Shown piece after piece: positions 15,757 through 24,299 of a stretch of 64,000 nt of DNA (within the stretch, counting starts at the first letter, position 1; each line of letters begins with the position of its first letter). The DNA is taken from positions 62,001-126,000 of the forward strand of contig JAEXNT010000032.1 in the NCBI GenBank assembly GCA_023439545.1, in the 5' to 3' direction. Below the pieces are notes generated by a model that was given only the letters and a program-made list of their open reading frames with translations, searched no databases and was not told the DNA's origin. Origin of the DNA: Bacillota bacterium. Lineage in GTDB: Bacteria > Bacillota > Clostridia > Acetivibrionales > DTU013. A program made the translations under genes and the position numbers.

Positions 15757-17880
15757 CTACGGATTGAACAGCGCGCCTTCCGGTTTAAGCTGCGCGCTGC
15801 CCGAGTCGGCTTTCTTCAGGCCGAAGTATTCGTCGATGATGTCTCTCGCGATAGGCGCTACGTTCGAGCCCCAGGCTCCCTTTTCGATAACTATGGCGAT
15901 GGCGATCTTCGGCTTGTCAGCCGGAGCGTAGCAAACGAACAGTGCGTTAGGCGAGCGTTCGATGCCTCTCGATGTCTGCGCGGTACCGGTCTTACCGGCT
16001 ACCTGGAACGGCAGGCCAAGGAACGACTTGTACGCAGTACCGTCGACCGACTGTGTAACTGCCACCATACCCTGCTTGATCGCGTCTATGGTCGCCTGCT
16101 TGACAGGGACCTGCGTATAGGAAGGCTCGGTAACGTTTGCAATGGAGCCGTCGTAACGGACTACCTGTTTGATTATATATGGTTTGTATCTTTTTCCACC
16201 GTTCGCTATCGTTGCGATATAACCCGCCATCTGGAGCGGCGTAAAGGCGTTGTCGAACTGTCCTATGGAAACCTGCGCAGTGTCGGCAGGCCTCCATATA
16301 TCATTTCTCAGCTTCTTCTTAAGGTCTATGGAAGACATGTACCCCGCAACTTCGCTCGGCAGATCTATTCCGGTTTTTTTGCCGAGTCCGAAATAGCCGG
16401 CCCAGTAATCGAGCGTATCTATTCCGGTGTCATAACCAAGTAAGTAGAAATAAATATTACAGGAAGTCTCAAGCGCCCTCTTGAGGTCCAATGCACCATG
16501 GCCCCTGTCCGGATATTCGAGGCAGTACAGATCCCTGCCGCCGATTCTCGTATGGCCCGGATCGTAGTAGGTACTTCTCTGAGGCGTTATAACCCCTTTT
16601 TCAAGCGCCGATATGCCGACAAGCGGCTTGAACGTGGAACCCGGCGCATATATCTCCTGTATGGTCCTGTTCAGCTGTGACTTATTCGGGTCCTGGCTGT
16701 TCAGGAAAGTTATCGTCTGCTGCGCAAGCTTATCCTCAGAGCCCGCAAGGTAGACCGAGGGGTCATAGCTCGGGTAGCTCGCCATCGTGAGCACTGCTCC
16801 GGTGTTTACGTCCAGCACTACTGCAGCGCCGGCATTGGCGTCCCCGAAATTGTTGGAATTGTTAACTGTCTGCTTATTTTTTATCAGGTCAATATTTCGG
16901 GCAAGAGACTCCATTGCAACCTTTTGAAGATTGGTGTCTATTGTCAGGAATACGTCGTTTCCCGGTATTGCCGCGACTGATTCCTGTTTTCTTGTCAGCC
17001 TACCGCTCGTATCGACTTCGATACTCATCTTTCCGTTTTTGCCGCGGAGGTAGCGTTCGGCGGTTTTTTCCACGCCGGCAAACCCTATCAGGTCGTTATT
17101 GTCATAGCCCTCGTCCTTCAGATTGTCGTATTGGGTTTGCGATATACGCCTGACATAGCCCAGCACATGGGCCTCGTTGAAAGCGTTAACATATTCCCTG
17201 ACGGGTTCGACCGTCGTTATGACGCCGGGGAACTCACTATGCCTTTCCTCTATCTCGGATATCGTGTTCATGCTGACATCCGTGGCAATGGATACTGTAC
17301 CTCCTGAGACGAAGTTCCAGTTATTGATAAGAATCTCGTATCTGAAAACCATGATCCTGTATGCCTGCTCATCCGTATAGGAGGGATCCAGCTTGAACTT
17401 GGTTTCACGCAGGTATTTGAACAGCTCAGCCGGCGTTGTTTTAACATCTTCCTCATCCAAACCGAGTTTATTTGCATTCTTTTGCCAGGATTTTATCTGC
17501 TTGTCGGTATTATCTGCAAAGGTTACGGGGTTGAAGGTCAGATACTTTGAAAGGCTGTCTACATGATCCTCGCTGTTCTTGTTAAGGATATCCGACAGCT
17601 TGAGAAGCATCGCATTGAGCTCCGCGGTATCGATGCTCGTTTTGACAAGCTGAACCGTGAAGCCCTGACGGTTGATCGCGACAGGCACGCCGTTCCTGTC
17701 CATGATCTTACCCCTGGCTGCCTCTATATCGCTTTCCTTGAGGACCCTTTTCTGCGAATCCTCGTTATATCTTTCACCCTCCACAATCTGGAGGTTGAAA
17801 AGGCGGAATATTATTATGAATCCAAAAACCAGAAAACCCAGAGCCAGTATGAGATACCGGTTGTTCAGCTTATCCTTCAA
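15757..17880 (-). CDS. mrdA: Penicillin-binding protein 2 (elongation transpeptidase)
   Basis: Class B PBP of 707 residues: a membrane anchor (about 10-30), a pedestal/dimerisation domain, then the transpeptidase domain. That domain has SxxK at S415-K418 (GSTFKP), SxN at S473-N475 (SCN) and KTG at K630-G632. It crosslinks lateral-wall peptidoglycan with MreB/C/D and RodA. The start is taken at TTG (17880), five to eight bases after AGAGGTGA; a GTG three codons earlier lies inside that ribosome site. Last gene of the maf-radC-mreBCD-mrdA unit, directly before a terminator. Confidence 0.95.
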   Translation of the reverse strand: MKDKLNNRYLILALGFLVFGFIIIFRLFNLQIVEGERYNEDSQKRVLKESDIEAARGKIMDRNGVPVAINRQGFTVQLVKTSIDTAELNAMLLKLSDILNKNSEDHVDSLSKYLTFNPVTFADNTDKQIKSWQKNANKLGLDEEDVKTTPAELFKYLRETKFKLDPSYTDEQAYRIMVFRYEILINNWNFVSGGTVSIATDVSMNTISEIEERHSEFPGVITTVEPVREYVNAFNEAHVLGYVRRISQTQYDNLKDEGYDNNDLIGFAGVEKTAERYLRGKNGKMSIEVDTSGRLTRKQESVAAIPGNDVFLTIDTNLQKVAMESLARNIDLIKNKQTVNNSNNFGDANAGAAVVLDVNTGAVLTMASYPSYDPSVYLAGSEDKLAQQTITFLNSQDPNKSQLNRTIQEIYAPGSTFKPLVGISALEKGVITPQRSTYYDPGHTRIGGRDLYCLEYPDRGHGALDLKRALETSCNIYFYLLGYDTGIDTLDYWAGYFGLGKKTGIDLPSEVAGYMSSIDLKKKLRNDIWRPADTAQVSIGQFDNAFTPLQMAGYIATIANGGKRYKPYIIKQVVRYDGSIANVTEPSYTQVPVKQATIDAIKQGMVAVTQSVDGTAYKSFLGLPFQVAGKTGTAQTSRGIERSPNALFVCYAPADKPKIAIAIVIEKGAWGSNVAPIARDIIDEYFGLKKADSGSAQLKPEGALFNP

Positions 17881-17919
17881 TTCTATCACCTCTTGCAGGT
17901 AAAGATCCTTAGTACAGGA

Positions 17920-18435
17920 TCAATACTTTCTTACGTTGCCTTCTTTGCCCTCGAACCAGCGTTCCGCCCTGATGAGGAACGGGAATACCAATAAAGCGAT
18001 AATACTGTTATAGACGGACTCGGGCAGTATGACGTCCGTCAGAGCGTACACAAACTGCATATTGCCCGACATGATATTATTTATTACATAAATCAGGGAT
18101 TCATATAAAACAGAATACACAAACGTAAAGAATACCGCAACCAGTAGATTTTCCCTGAAAAGCCTTCGGCTGACCGAACCGGCAGCGATGCCAAGATACA
18201 AGCCCAGCAGGGCGTAAAAGCCCAGAACTCCGCCAAACAGCAAATCAACAGCCAATCCCGCAAAAAATCCGACTATGCCGCCCTCGGTATTTCCGCGCAG
18301 CAAACCGGTTATGATGACAAAGACGATAAGAATATTGGGTATTACGCCTAGAATTGCAGCATAATGCAGCAGAGTGGTCTGCAGCAGTAAAAATACCAGA
18401 ATGAAGAAGGAGTAAAATATAGCCTTTCTTTTCAT
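17920..18435 (-). CDS. mreD: Rod shape-determining protein MreD
   Basis: A 171-residue protein with about five membrane helices and the family's Gly/Leu-rich centre (VDLLFGGVLGFYALLGLY). It links MreC to the elongation machinery. The start ATG overlaps the mreC stop by four bases (ATGA), indicating translational coupling. Mild sequence conservation is normal for MreD; identification rests on topology, length and position. Confidence 0.9.
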   Translation of the reverse strand: MKRKAIFYSFFILVFLLLQTTLLHYAAILGVIPNILIVFVIITGLLRGNTEGGIVGFFAGLAVDLLFGGVLGFYALLGLYLGIAAGSVSRRLFRENLLVAVFFTFVYSVLYESLIYVINNIMSGNMQFVYALTDVILPESVYNSIIALLVFPFLIRAERWFEGKEGNVRKY

Positions 18436-19292
18436 TTTCCGGCGCTACCTGTCTCGTTAATTTGGTTGTTTTTCAGAACATAGACCTCTTCCAGCCTTTT
18501 AAAATCAGCGGTCGGTTGTATGATTGCATAGCGGTCCAGTTCACTGTTTGTTTTCCTGACTTCTATGACTTGCCCGATAAGTATCCCCTTGGGATAGATG
18601 CCTCCAAGGCCGGAGGTTTCGATCATATCCCCCACCTCGACATCCACTTCCAAAGGTATGTAATCCATTTTGCACAGGCCTTTTTCCTTGAGTTCCATGT
18701 CTCCCCTGACTACGGCGTGGCCCCCGCCGGCTTTTGCTATCCAGCCGGACACGGCGCTTTCCTCGTCGATGATCGTTTGCACGTTGGCTGTCGTAAGATC
18801 AGAGGAAACAACTCTGCCGACAAGGCCTTTTCCGCTTGTCACAACCGGGGCGTCGGTCCTGATACCCTCATTGCCGCCCATGTCGATCTTGAATACGTTG
18901 AACCAGTTGCCGGGATCGACCGCGATTATGTTCGAGCCCAGTATAGTATAATCTCCGAACTGCTCCTTCAGGTTCAATGCCTGGCGAAGCTCCTCATTTT
19001 TAACTTTCAGAACCGACAGCTCGCGGTTTTCCTTTTCAAGCCCGGCTAACTGTATCTTTAACTGTTCGTTCTCTTTCTTTACCGCTTCAATATCCTTAAA
19101 GTACGAAAATACGCCCCCGACTTTCTGGCCCACAGTCGTAAAAAATCCCTGGACCGGTTTCATGGGAACGCTAAGGATATTATTCAGCCAATTAAGCTTG
19201 CTGCTTTTGTTTGCTGAAACCCCCATGATAACTAAAAGGATGATAGTAATAAAAGACACGATGAACCATTTGCTTCTGAAAATACGCAGCAA
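18432..19292 (-). CDS. mreC: Rod shape-determining protein MreC
   Basis: A 286-residue bitopic protein: short cytoplasmic start, membrane helix (about 10-27), a coiled coil rich in Glu/Leu (about 65-110), then the beta-barrel domains (about 115-275) with GLVGRVV and SGLGGIYPKGI motifs typical of MreC. It scaffolds PBP2 and RodA on the outer face of the membrane. It lies 16 bases after mreB. Confidence 0.95.
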   Translation of the reverse strand: MLRIFRSKWFIVSFITIILLVIMGVSANKSSKLNWLNNILSVPMKPVQGFFTTVGQKVGGVFSYFKDIEAVKKENEQLKIQLAGLEKENRELSVLKVKNEELRQALNLKEQFGDYTILGSNIIAVDPGNWFNVFKIDMGGNEGIRTDAPVVTSGKGLVGRVVSSDLTTANVQTIIDEESAVSGWIAKAGGGHAVVRGDMELKEKGLCKMDYIPLEVDVEVGDMIETSGLGGIYPKGILIGQVIEVRKTNSELDRYAIIQPTADFKRLEEVYVLKNNQINETGSAGK

Positions 19293-19308
19293 AGGACATG
19301 TCTCCTCT

Positions 19309-20331
19309 CTATTTCAGTTTTCTCGGTGTGATCAGCACTCTCTTGAGAGTCTCGATTTCGTCCAGCACCTTGCCGGCTCCGATGGCAACGCAGTCCAGAG
19401 GTCTTTCGGCTACCATTACGGGCATGCCGGTCTCCTCGTGTATGAGCTTGTCCAGCCCGCTGAGAAGCGCCCCTCCGCCGGCGAGCATGATACCCTTGTC
19501 CATTATATCGGACGCCAGTTCCGGAGGTGTTTTTTCAAGCGTGAACTTGATTGAGTCGACTATTGCGTTTATAGGTTCCTTCAGCGCTTCATTTATTTCG
19601 CTTGAGGAGATCGATATATTCTTTGGAAGGCCGGTTATAAGATCCCTGCCGCGAACCTCCATGCTTTCCTCCTGCGGCTTCAGGTAAGCGTTTCCTATGG
19701 TGACCTTGATCTGTTCGGCCGACCTCTCGCCGATCATAAGGTTGTATTCCTTTTTGACAAAATGCACGATTGCTTCGTCGAATTCGTCCCCGGCTATTCT
19801 CAAGGATTTGCTGGTGACGATACCGCCGAGTGAAATAACGGCGACTTCACTCGTTCCGCCTCCGATATCGACGATCATGCTTCCGGAAGGCTCCTCTACG
19901 GGAAGATTGGCGCCGATTGCCGCCGCCATAGGCTCTTCAATAAGATAAGCCTCTTTGGCTCCCGCCTGAAGCGTCGCTTCCTCGACCGCCCTTTTTTCAA
20001 CTTCGGTAACGCCGGAGGGCACACATATGACGACCCTCGGTTTTGATACGAAACCGCTGCCCATCGCCCTTTTTATGAAATACTTCAACATGCTCTGAGT
20101 TATGTCAAAATCCGCAATGACCCCGTCTTTCATCGGCCTGATGGCCACGATATCGCCAGGTGTCCTGCCGATCATGTTCTTTGCGTCATCACCAACTGCC
20201 AGGATCACTTTTGTCGTCTTGTTGATTGCCACGACCGAGGGCTCCCTGACGACGATCCCCTTTCCCTTTACGTGTACGAGCGTGTTTGCGGTTCCCAGAT
20301 CGATTCCTATGTCTCTAGCAAAAAATCCCAT
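19309..20331 (-). CDS. mreB: Rod shape-determining actin-like protein MreB
   Basis: A 340-residue bacterial actin. Phosphate-1 loop DLGTANT, phosphate-2 loop [13 protein letters not shown] and adenosine motif [15 protein letters not shown] are all present. MreB filaments steer cylindrical wall growth. The start is placed at [13 protein letters not shown] because GGGAGG lies seven bases upstream; five extra upstream codons would run through the ribosome site. It follows radC, as in many Clostridia. Confidence 0.96.
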   Translation of the reverse strand: MGFFARDIGIDLGTANTLVHVKGKGIVVREPSVVAINKTTKVILAVGDDAKNMIGRTPGDIVAIRPMKDGVIADFDITQSMLKYFIKRAMGSGFVSKPRVVICVPSGVTEVEKRAVEEATLQAGAKEAYLIEEPMAAAIGANLPVEEPSGSMIVDIGGGTSEVAVISLGGIVTSKSLRIAGDEFDEAIVHFVKKEYNLMIGERSAEQIKVTIGNAYLKPQEESMEVRGRDLITGLPKNISISSSEINEALKEPINAIVDSIKFTLEKTPPELASDIMDKGIMLAGGGALLSGLDKLIHEETGMPVMVAERPLDCVAIGAGKVLDEIETLKRVLITPRKLK

Positions 20332-20418
20332 GTCCAATCCTCCCAAAGTCCTTTACAAGGGAAGCAGGAAAAACAATCCCAATCCGCTATTTTGCTGTTG
20401 CAAAAATTGCCGGTTGTA

Positions 20419-21117
20419 TCACATCAGTCCCTGCTCCTTGAAACTTATGTACTTTCCGTCCCCAATAACCACATGGTCGAGGACCTTTATTCCAAGTATA
20501 TTGCCTGCATTTACAAGCCTCTGCGTCGTCTCGATATCTTCCCGGCTCGGCTCCGGATCGCCGCTCGGATGGTTGTGGACCAGCAGAACGCCGGAACAGC
20601 CTGCCTTGACGGCCTCGCTGAAAACCTCCCTGGGGTGTACGATCGACGAATTGAGGCTCCCTACTGATACGTCCATGCACTTAATTATATGATTCTTCGT
20701 ATTCAGCAGTATTATTTTAAAAACTTCCTTTTTCAGATGCCTCATCTCTTCCATAAGAAGAGTGCTTACTTCGACCGGAGATTTAATAGTCACACGGTTG
20801 TTATTTATCAATGAAGCCGAAACCCTTTTTGACAGCTCCATAACTGCCTTTATCTGCAGGGCTTTGACTCTTCCAATGCCTTTGGTGCGTTTCAGTTCTT
20901 CTACAGACATATCATGCAGGAACGCTATCCCGCCCGAATTACCGCCATATGTAAGAAGCCTTTGTGCCAATGCTACGGACGTATCCTCCATGCTGCCGGT
21001 CCTTATGACAATTGCCAGGAGTTCGGCATTTGACAATGTTTCAGGGCCATATTTCTCAAGCTTTTCATACGGCCTTTCATTGACCGGTATATCCTTCATT
21101 CTAAGTCTGTATTCCAT
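20419..21117 (-). CDS. radC: RadC / JAMM-fold DNA-repair-associated protein
   Basis: A 232-residue protein with an N-terminal helix-hairpin-helix-like region (RTKGIGRVKALQIKAVMEL) and a C-terminal JAMM metal motif (VHNHPSGDPEPSREDI, HxHx7Sx2D). The molecular role of RadC remains unsettled in the literature despite the repair name. The start is set at MEYRLRMKDIP, the usual RadC beginning; an earlier GTG lacks a proper ribosome site. Between maf and mreB. Confidence 0.92.
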   Translation of the reverse strand: MEYRLRMKDIPVNERPYEKLEKYGPETLSNAELLAIVIRTGSMEDTSVALAQRLLTYGGNSGGIAFLHDMSVEELKRTKGIGRVKALQIKAVMELSKRVSASLINNNRVTIKSPVEVSTLLMEEMRHLKKEVFKIILLNTKNHIIKCMDVSVGSLNSSIVHPREVFSEAVKAGCSGVLLVHNHPSGDPEPSREDIETTQRLVNAGNILGIKVLDHVVIGDGKYISFKEQGLM

Positions 21118-21206
21118 TTTGGTCAACCCCGCAATCTTTAAATTTTTGTAACACACCGCCTTTCATTATACCATTTTTATACAATTGTTTGCTATATTTT
21201 GTAATA

Positions 21207-21809
21207 TTATTCTTTATTCTGGAAATTCCACTCGGCAGCATTTATACCCAACTGGGTCAACATGCGGTACAGCCTCTGTAACGGGAGTCCGACGACATTC
21301 GAATAACAGCCGTTCAAACTTTTTACGAACATTGCGGCCTTTCCCTGGATGGCATACGCTCCCGCCTTCCCCAGGTGTTCGCCTGTTTTGAGATAAGCCT
21401 CTATCTCATCCTTTGTCAATTCGGCAAAACTTACCTTCGTGATCTCATGCCCGCTTTTGATTTCGCCGGTTTCCGCGTTCATCAGGGCTACTCCCGTGAT
21501 GACGAGATGTGTGCGGCCGCTCAAGTGTTCGAGCATCCTTCTCGCATGTGCTTCATCCGCGGGTTTGCCGAAAATTTCATCATCGCAAACCACTATGGTG
21601 TCAGCCCCGAGCACTATCCCCTTGTCAACCTGCTTCGCAACGTCCTCCGCTTTCATTCGCGCCAACTGTTCGGCCTTCTGCGATGGTGTGCCGAAAAGCT
21701 TTGCCCTGCTCTCGTCGACTCCGCCCGGCATCACTGTGAACGGTATGCCGGCCTGTGTCAGCAGTTCTCTTCTCCTTGGTGAAGAAGATGCAAGTATGAT
21801 TGCATCCAT
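21207..21809 (-). CDS. maf: Maf nucleoside-triphosphate pyrophosphatase
   Basis: A 200-residue Maf protein, which hydrolyses dTTP, UTP or modified nucleotides to the monophosphate and can arrest septation when overproduced in Bacillus. Motifs ASSSPRR (start), GADTIVV, the KP-containing loop after it, and GAYAIQG are all present. First gene of the maf-radC-mreBCD-mrdA block; divergent from greA across 170 bases. Confidence 0.93.
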   Translation of the reverse strand: MDAIILASSSPRRRELLTQAGIPFTVMPGGVDESRAKLFGTPSQKAEQLARMKAEDVAKQVDKGIVLGADTIVVCDDEIFGKPADEAHARRMLEHLSGRTHLVITGVALMNAETGEIKSGHEITKVSFAELTKDEIEAYLKTGEHLGKAGAYAIQGKAAMFVKSLNGCYSNVVGLPLQRLYRMLTQLGINAAEWNFQNKE

Positions 21810-21953
21810 CTGGTCCTATCAGTCCTTTTTGTTATTTGAGTCTCCATAATCCGGTTCAAATGGTGTCCCATTTCTTTAATATTATCATAAATGAAAGGGG
21901 ATATATACAGAAAATAAATTTTTACGGGCATGGAATACCTTTCGATGTTGTTA

Positions 21954-21959
21954 TATAAT
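21954..21959 (+). promoter_or_regulatory. Likely -10 element of greA
   Basis: A perfect TATAAT 25 bases before the greA start. The -35 position (TGGAAT, 17 bases upstream) is poor, so the promoter may be weak or need another contact. Confidence 0.4.
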
Positions 21960-21983
21960 ACACAACAGGAGGCGTTGGTTTCT

Positions 21984-22448
21984 ATGAATAATGTACTGAC
22001 TGAAGAAAACATAAAAAAACTGCAGGAAGAGCTTGAATACAGGATGACTGTAAAAAGGGCCGAGATCGCGAAGGAAAAGCTTGTAGCCGCCGCTCATGGC
22101 GACAGGTCTGAAAACGCGGAATATAAGGAAGCCTGCAGGAATTACAGGGAGAACGACGACAGGATCCAGTACCTGATGACCATGATATCCACCGCAACTG
22201 TAATAGATGATAAAGATACCGACAAATCGGTTATGGGAATCAACAGCAAAGCCAGGGTGAAATTTGTGGAAGATGGCGATGAAGACATAGTCACGCTTGT
22301 AACAACCCTGGACATCGACCCTGTAAATATGAAAATAAGCATAGAATCGGATCTCGGCAAGGCTTTAATGGGCAAAAGAGCCGGGGAAACCGCCGATGTC
22401 GACGCCCCGAGAGGCAAGTACAAGGTAGAAATTCTGGAAATACTATAA
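21984..22448 (+). CDS. greA: Transcription elongation factor GreA
   Basis: A 154-residue GreA. The N-terminal antiparallel coiled coil carries the acidic tip GDRSENAEY, whose Asp and Glu reach the RNA polymerase active site and drive cleavage of backtracked RNA. The C-terminal FKBP-like domain ends with SDLGKALMGKRAGE and an ILEIL tail. The start is MNNVLTEEN, with AGGAGG 11 bases upstream; longer in-frame starts have no site. Monocistronic and divergent from maf. Confidence 0.92.
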   Translation: MNNVLTEENIKKLQEELEYRMTVKRAEIAKEKLVAAAHGDRSENAEYKEACRNYRENDDRIQYLMTMISTATVIDDKDTDKSVMGINSKARVKFVEDGDEDIVTLVTTLDIDPVNMKISIESDLGKALMGKRAGETADVDAPRGKYKVEILEIL

Positions 22449-22635
22449 AATTACGACATCGACTGGTCGCAAATGCCTTGCATTTGCTGCCCGCCCATGC
22501 TACCAACCTGCAGAATTCGGCTATATCCGCCATCCATGTGGATCTGCCTCACATCAATTCCTTATGATCTTTGCACCGCTAAGTCGCTTCACGCATCCAA
22601 TAGCCTCGCTCGCCCGCCGTAATGAAACGGTATGG
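22449..22635. other. Intergenic stretch after greA
   Basis: No gene seen. A short palindrome GCAAATGC-CTT-GCATTTGC (about 22,470-22,488) lacks a T tail. The rest carries no recognised signal before the dispersed repeat begins. Confidence 0.4.
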
Positions 22636-22980
22636 ATTCTATTTATGGTGAAATAATACTGCAGATTTGTTATAAAGTTCGCAAACAGCTTCGATATACG
22701 GGATAATACCTACATTTTGTAGTAGAGAAATGATATGCCTTACTTGCTTGTTCATTTTTTGAACTAATGTGCAAATATCTGCACTAAAGATTCTGAGTTT
22801 TCGCAATACTTAATGATTTGTAGCGCTATAAAGATAAAAGCTACAGAATTATGTAGACTAATGTGACACAAAACTTAAAATTTTGCACAGTTAATTAGCT
22901 GTAGACGAATTACCACCGCAAATGCAGTTAATCACGATGCTGTGGTGCAAAGTACTTAACTAGGTTTAGTTGCTTTAACT
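22636..22980 (+). repeat. Dispersed intergenic repeat, copy A
   Basis: About 340 bp, non-coding, repeated in inverted orientation at 51,180-51,516. The best-matched core (about 22,735-22,965) includes TAGCGCTATAAAGATAAAAGC, then TGTGACACAAAACTTAAAATTTTG and a hairpin formed by ACCACCGCA…GTGGT. By eye 85-90% of core positions agree. No open frame and no terminal inverted repeats are seen. It lies just upstream of the cupin gene. Confidence 0.85.
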
Positions 22981-23081
22981 GCTTTTCATATTTATGAAGT
23001 TTGAACTATAAGCTATTTATATTAAGGCTGAATGCAGTTTGAATAAAAACGGTCTGAGAATAAAGAGTGGAGGCTTACGCT

Positions 23082-23426
23082 ATGAAGGAATTCCCCGGAT
23101 TTATGAAAAATGATAAGAACCGTGTTCCTGATACCATGCAAAACACAGAGGATATTGAAGGATATTATTATGAAGGGCCAGGAGGCGGTCAGATGGCATT
23201 CTGGACTTGCTATTCCGCCAAGGAATCAAAAAAACACAAGCACGATTTTGATGAATACATTATCATAGTGTCAGGTCAGTATATCGCTTGCTTTGAGGTT
23301 AAGGAAATCGTCCTTAATCCGGGAGATGAGTTGTTTATTCCGGCCGGAACGGTACAGTGGGGTAGATGCATAGCTGGAACAAGATCGATTCATGCCTTTG
23401 GCGGTAGAAGAATAAAAACGGAGTAA
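23082..23426 (+). CDS. Small single-domain cupin
   Basis: A 114-residue beta-barrel protein. Cupin motif 1 is seen in HKHDFDEYIIIVSG (His, His, Glu metal ligands) and motif 2 in PGDELFIPAGTVQW, where the usual final His is replaced by Gln-Trp. So metal binding may be three-ligand or lost. Substrate unknown; such cupins bind sugars or small acids. ATG start eight bases after GGAGG. It is followed 28 bases later by a methyltransferase and they are probably co-transcribed. Confidence 0.75.
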   Translation: MKEFPGFMKNDKNRVPDTMQNTEDIEGYYYEGPGGGQMAFWTCYSAKESKKHKHDFDEYIIIVSGQYIACFEVKEIVLNPGDELFIPAGTVQWGRCIAGTRSIHAFGGRRIKTE

Positions 23427-23454
23427 TAATCTACAATTAGCGGGAGGTATTATT

Positions 23455-24207
23455 ATGGATTTTAGAAAGGTCTTTGACAGCATTCCTGAAGAGTTTGACA
23501 AATGGAGGCCCCGTTATTGTGATGAGCTTTTTGCAGATGTTGTAAAATACTCAAGGCTAGAGTCCGGCAAAACAGCTCTTGAGATCGGGCCCGGTACAGG
23601 TCAGGCTACCGAACCGGTATTAAAAACGGGCTGTTCATATTTGGCGATCGAGCTCGGCGAACATCTTGCAAAGTATGTAAAGAATAGATTCAGGACATAT
23701 GAAAATTTTCAAATCGTAAATGCCGATTTTGAAATTTATGACTTTGGACGGAACAAATTCGATCTGGTATATTCGGCTGCGACAATTCAGTGGATACCTG
23801 AAAAAATCGGATTTCCCAAAGTATATGATATTCTTGAGAGCGGCGGTACACTAGCTATGTTTATGACCCATTCGGACTTTAAAACTCCGAACGAAGCGTT
23901 ATATAATGCAATGCAGGAAATATATAAAAAGTACTTTCATCCCGAAACCGAGTATACATGTAAATTAGATTATAATAATGTCGTAAAATACGGATTTGTC
24001 GACTTTGAGCGCCGTGATTATCAAAAAGTGAGAGAATTCAGTGCAGACGAGTACATATCATATATAAGTACGCATGCCGATCATATTACATTACAAGAAC
24101 CTTATAAATCCTATTTTTACGCAGGTATCAAAGACACTATTTTGAATTTCGGCAATAAAATAAAGCTTTACGATTCGATAATATTGTATATGGCAAGAAA
24201 GCCATAA
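23455..24207 (+). CDS. Class I SAM-dependent methyltransferase
   Basis: A 250-residue Rossmann-fold methyltransferase. SAM motif I is LEIGPGTGQ (about 43-51), the acidic residue after it is in AIELGEHL, motif II-like NADFEIYDF precedes FDLVYSAATIQWI, and a Gly-rich ESGGTLAMF strand follows. Substrate not evident; similar proteins methylate small molecules such as aromatic acids. ATG start with GGGAGG upstream. Last gene of the plus-strand pair with the cupin. Confidence 0.82.
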   Translation: MDFRKVFDSIPEEFDKWRPRYCDELFADVVKYSRLESGKTALEIGPGTGQATEPVLKTGCSYLAIELGEHLAKYVKNRFRTYENFQIVNADFEIYDFGRNKFDLVYSAATIQWIPEKIGFPKVYDILESGGTLAMFMTHSDFKTPNEALYNAMQEIYKKYFHPETEYTCKLDYNNVVKYGFVDFERRDYQKVREFSADEYISYISTHADHITLQEPYKSYFYAGIKDTILNFGNKIKLYDSIILYMARKP

Positions 24208-24299
24208 CACTAAAGGAGCGCCTGTTGTTCGGTATTGCATAACCGTAACAAACACGCTATTATACTAAGACTTTTTGACAAGGCATAAAGCTCGCAGGC

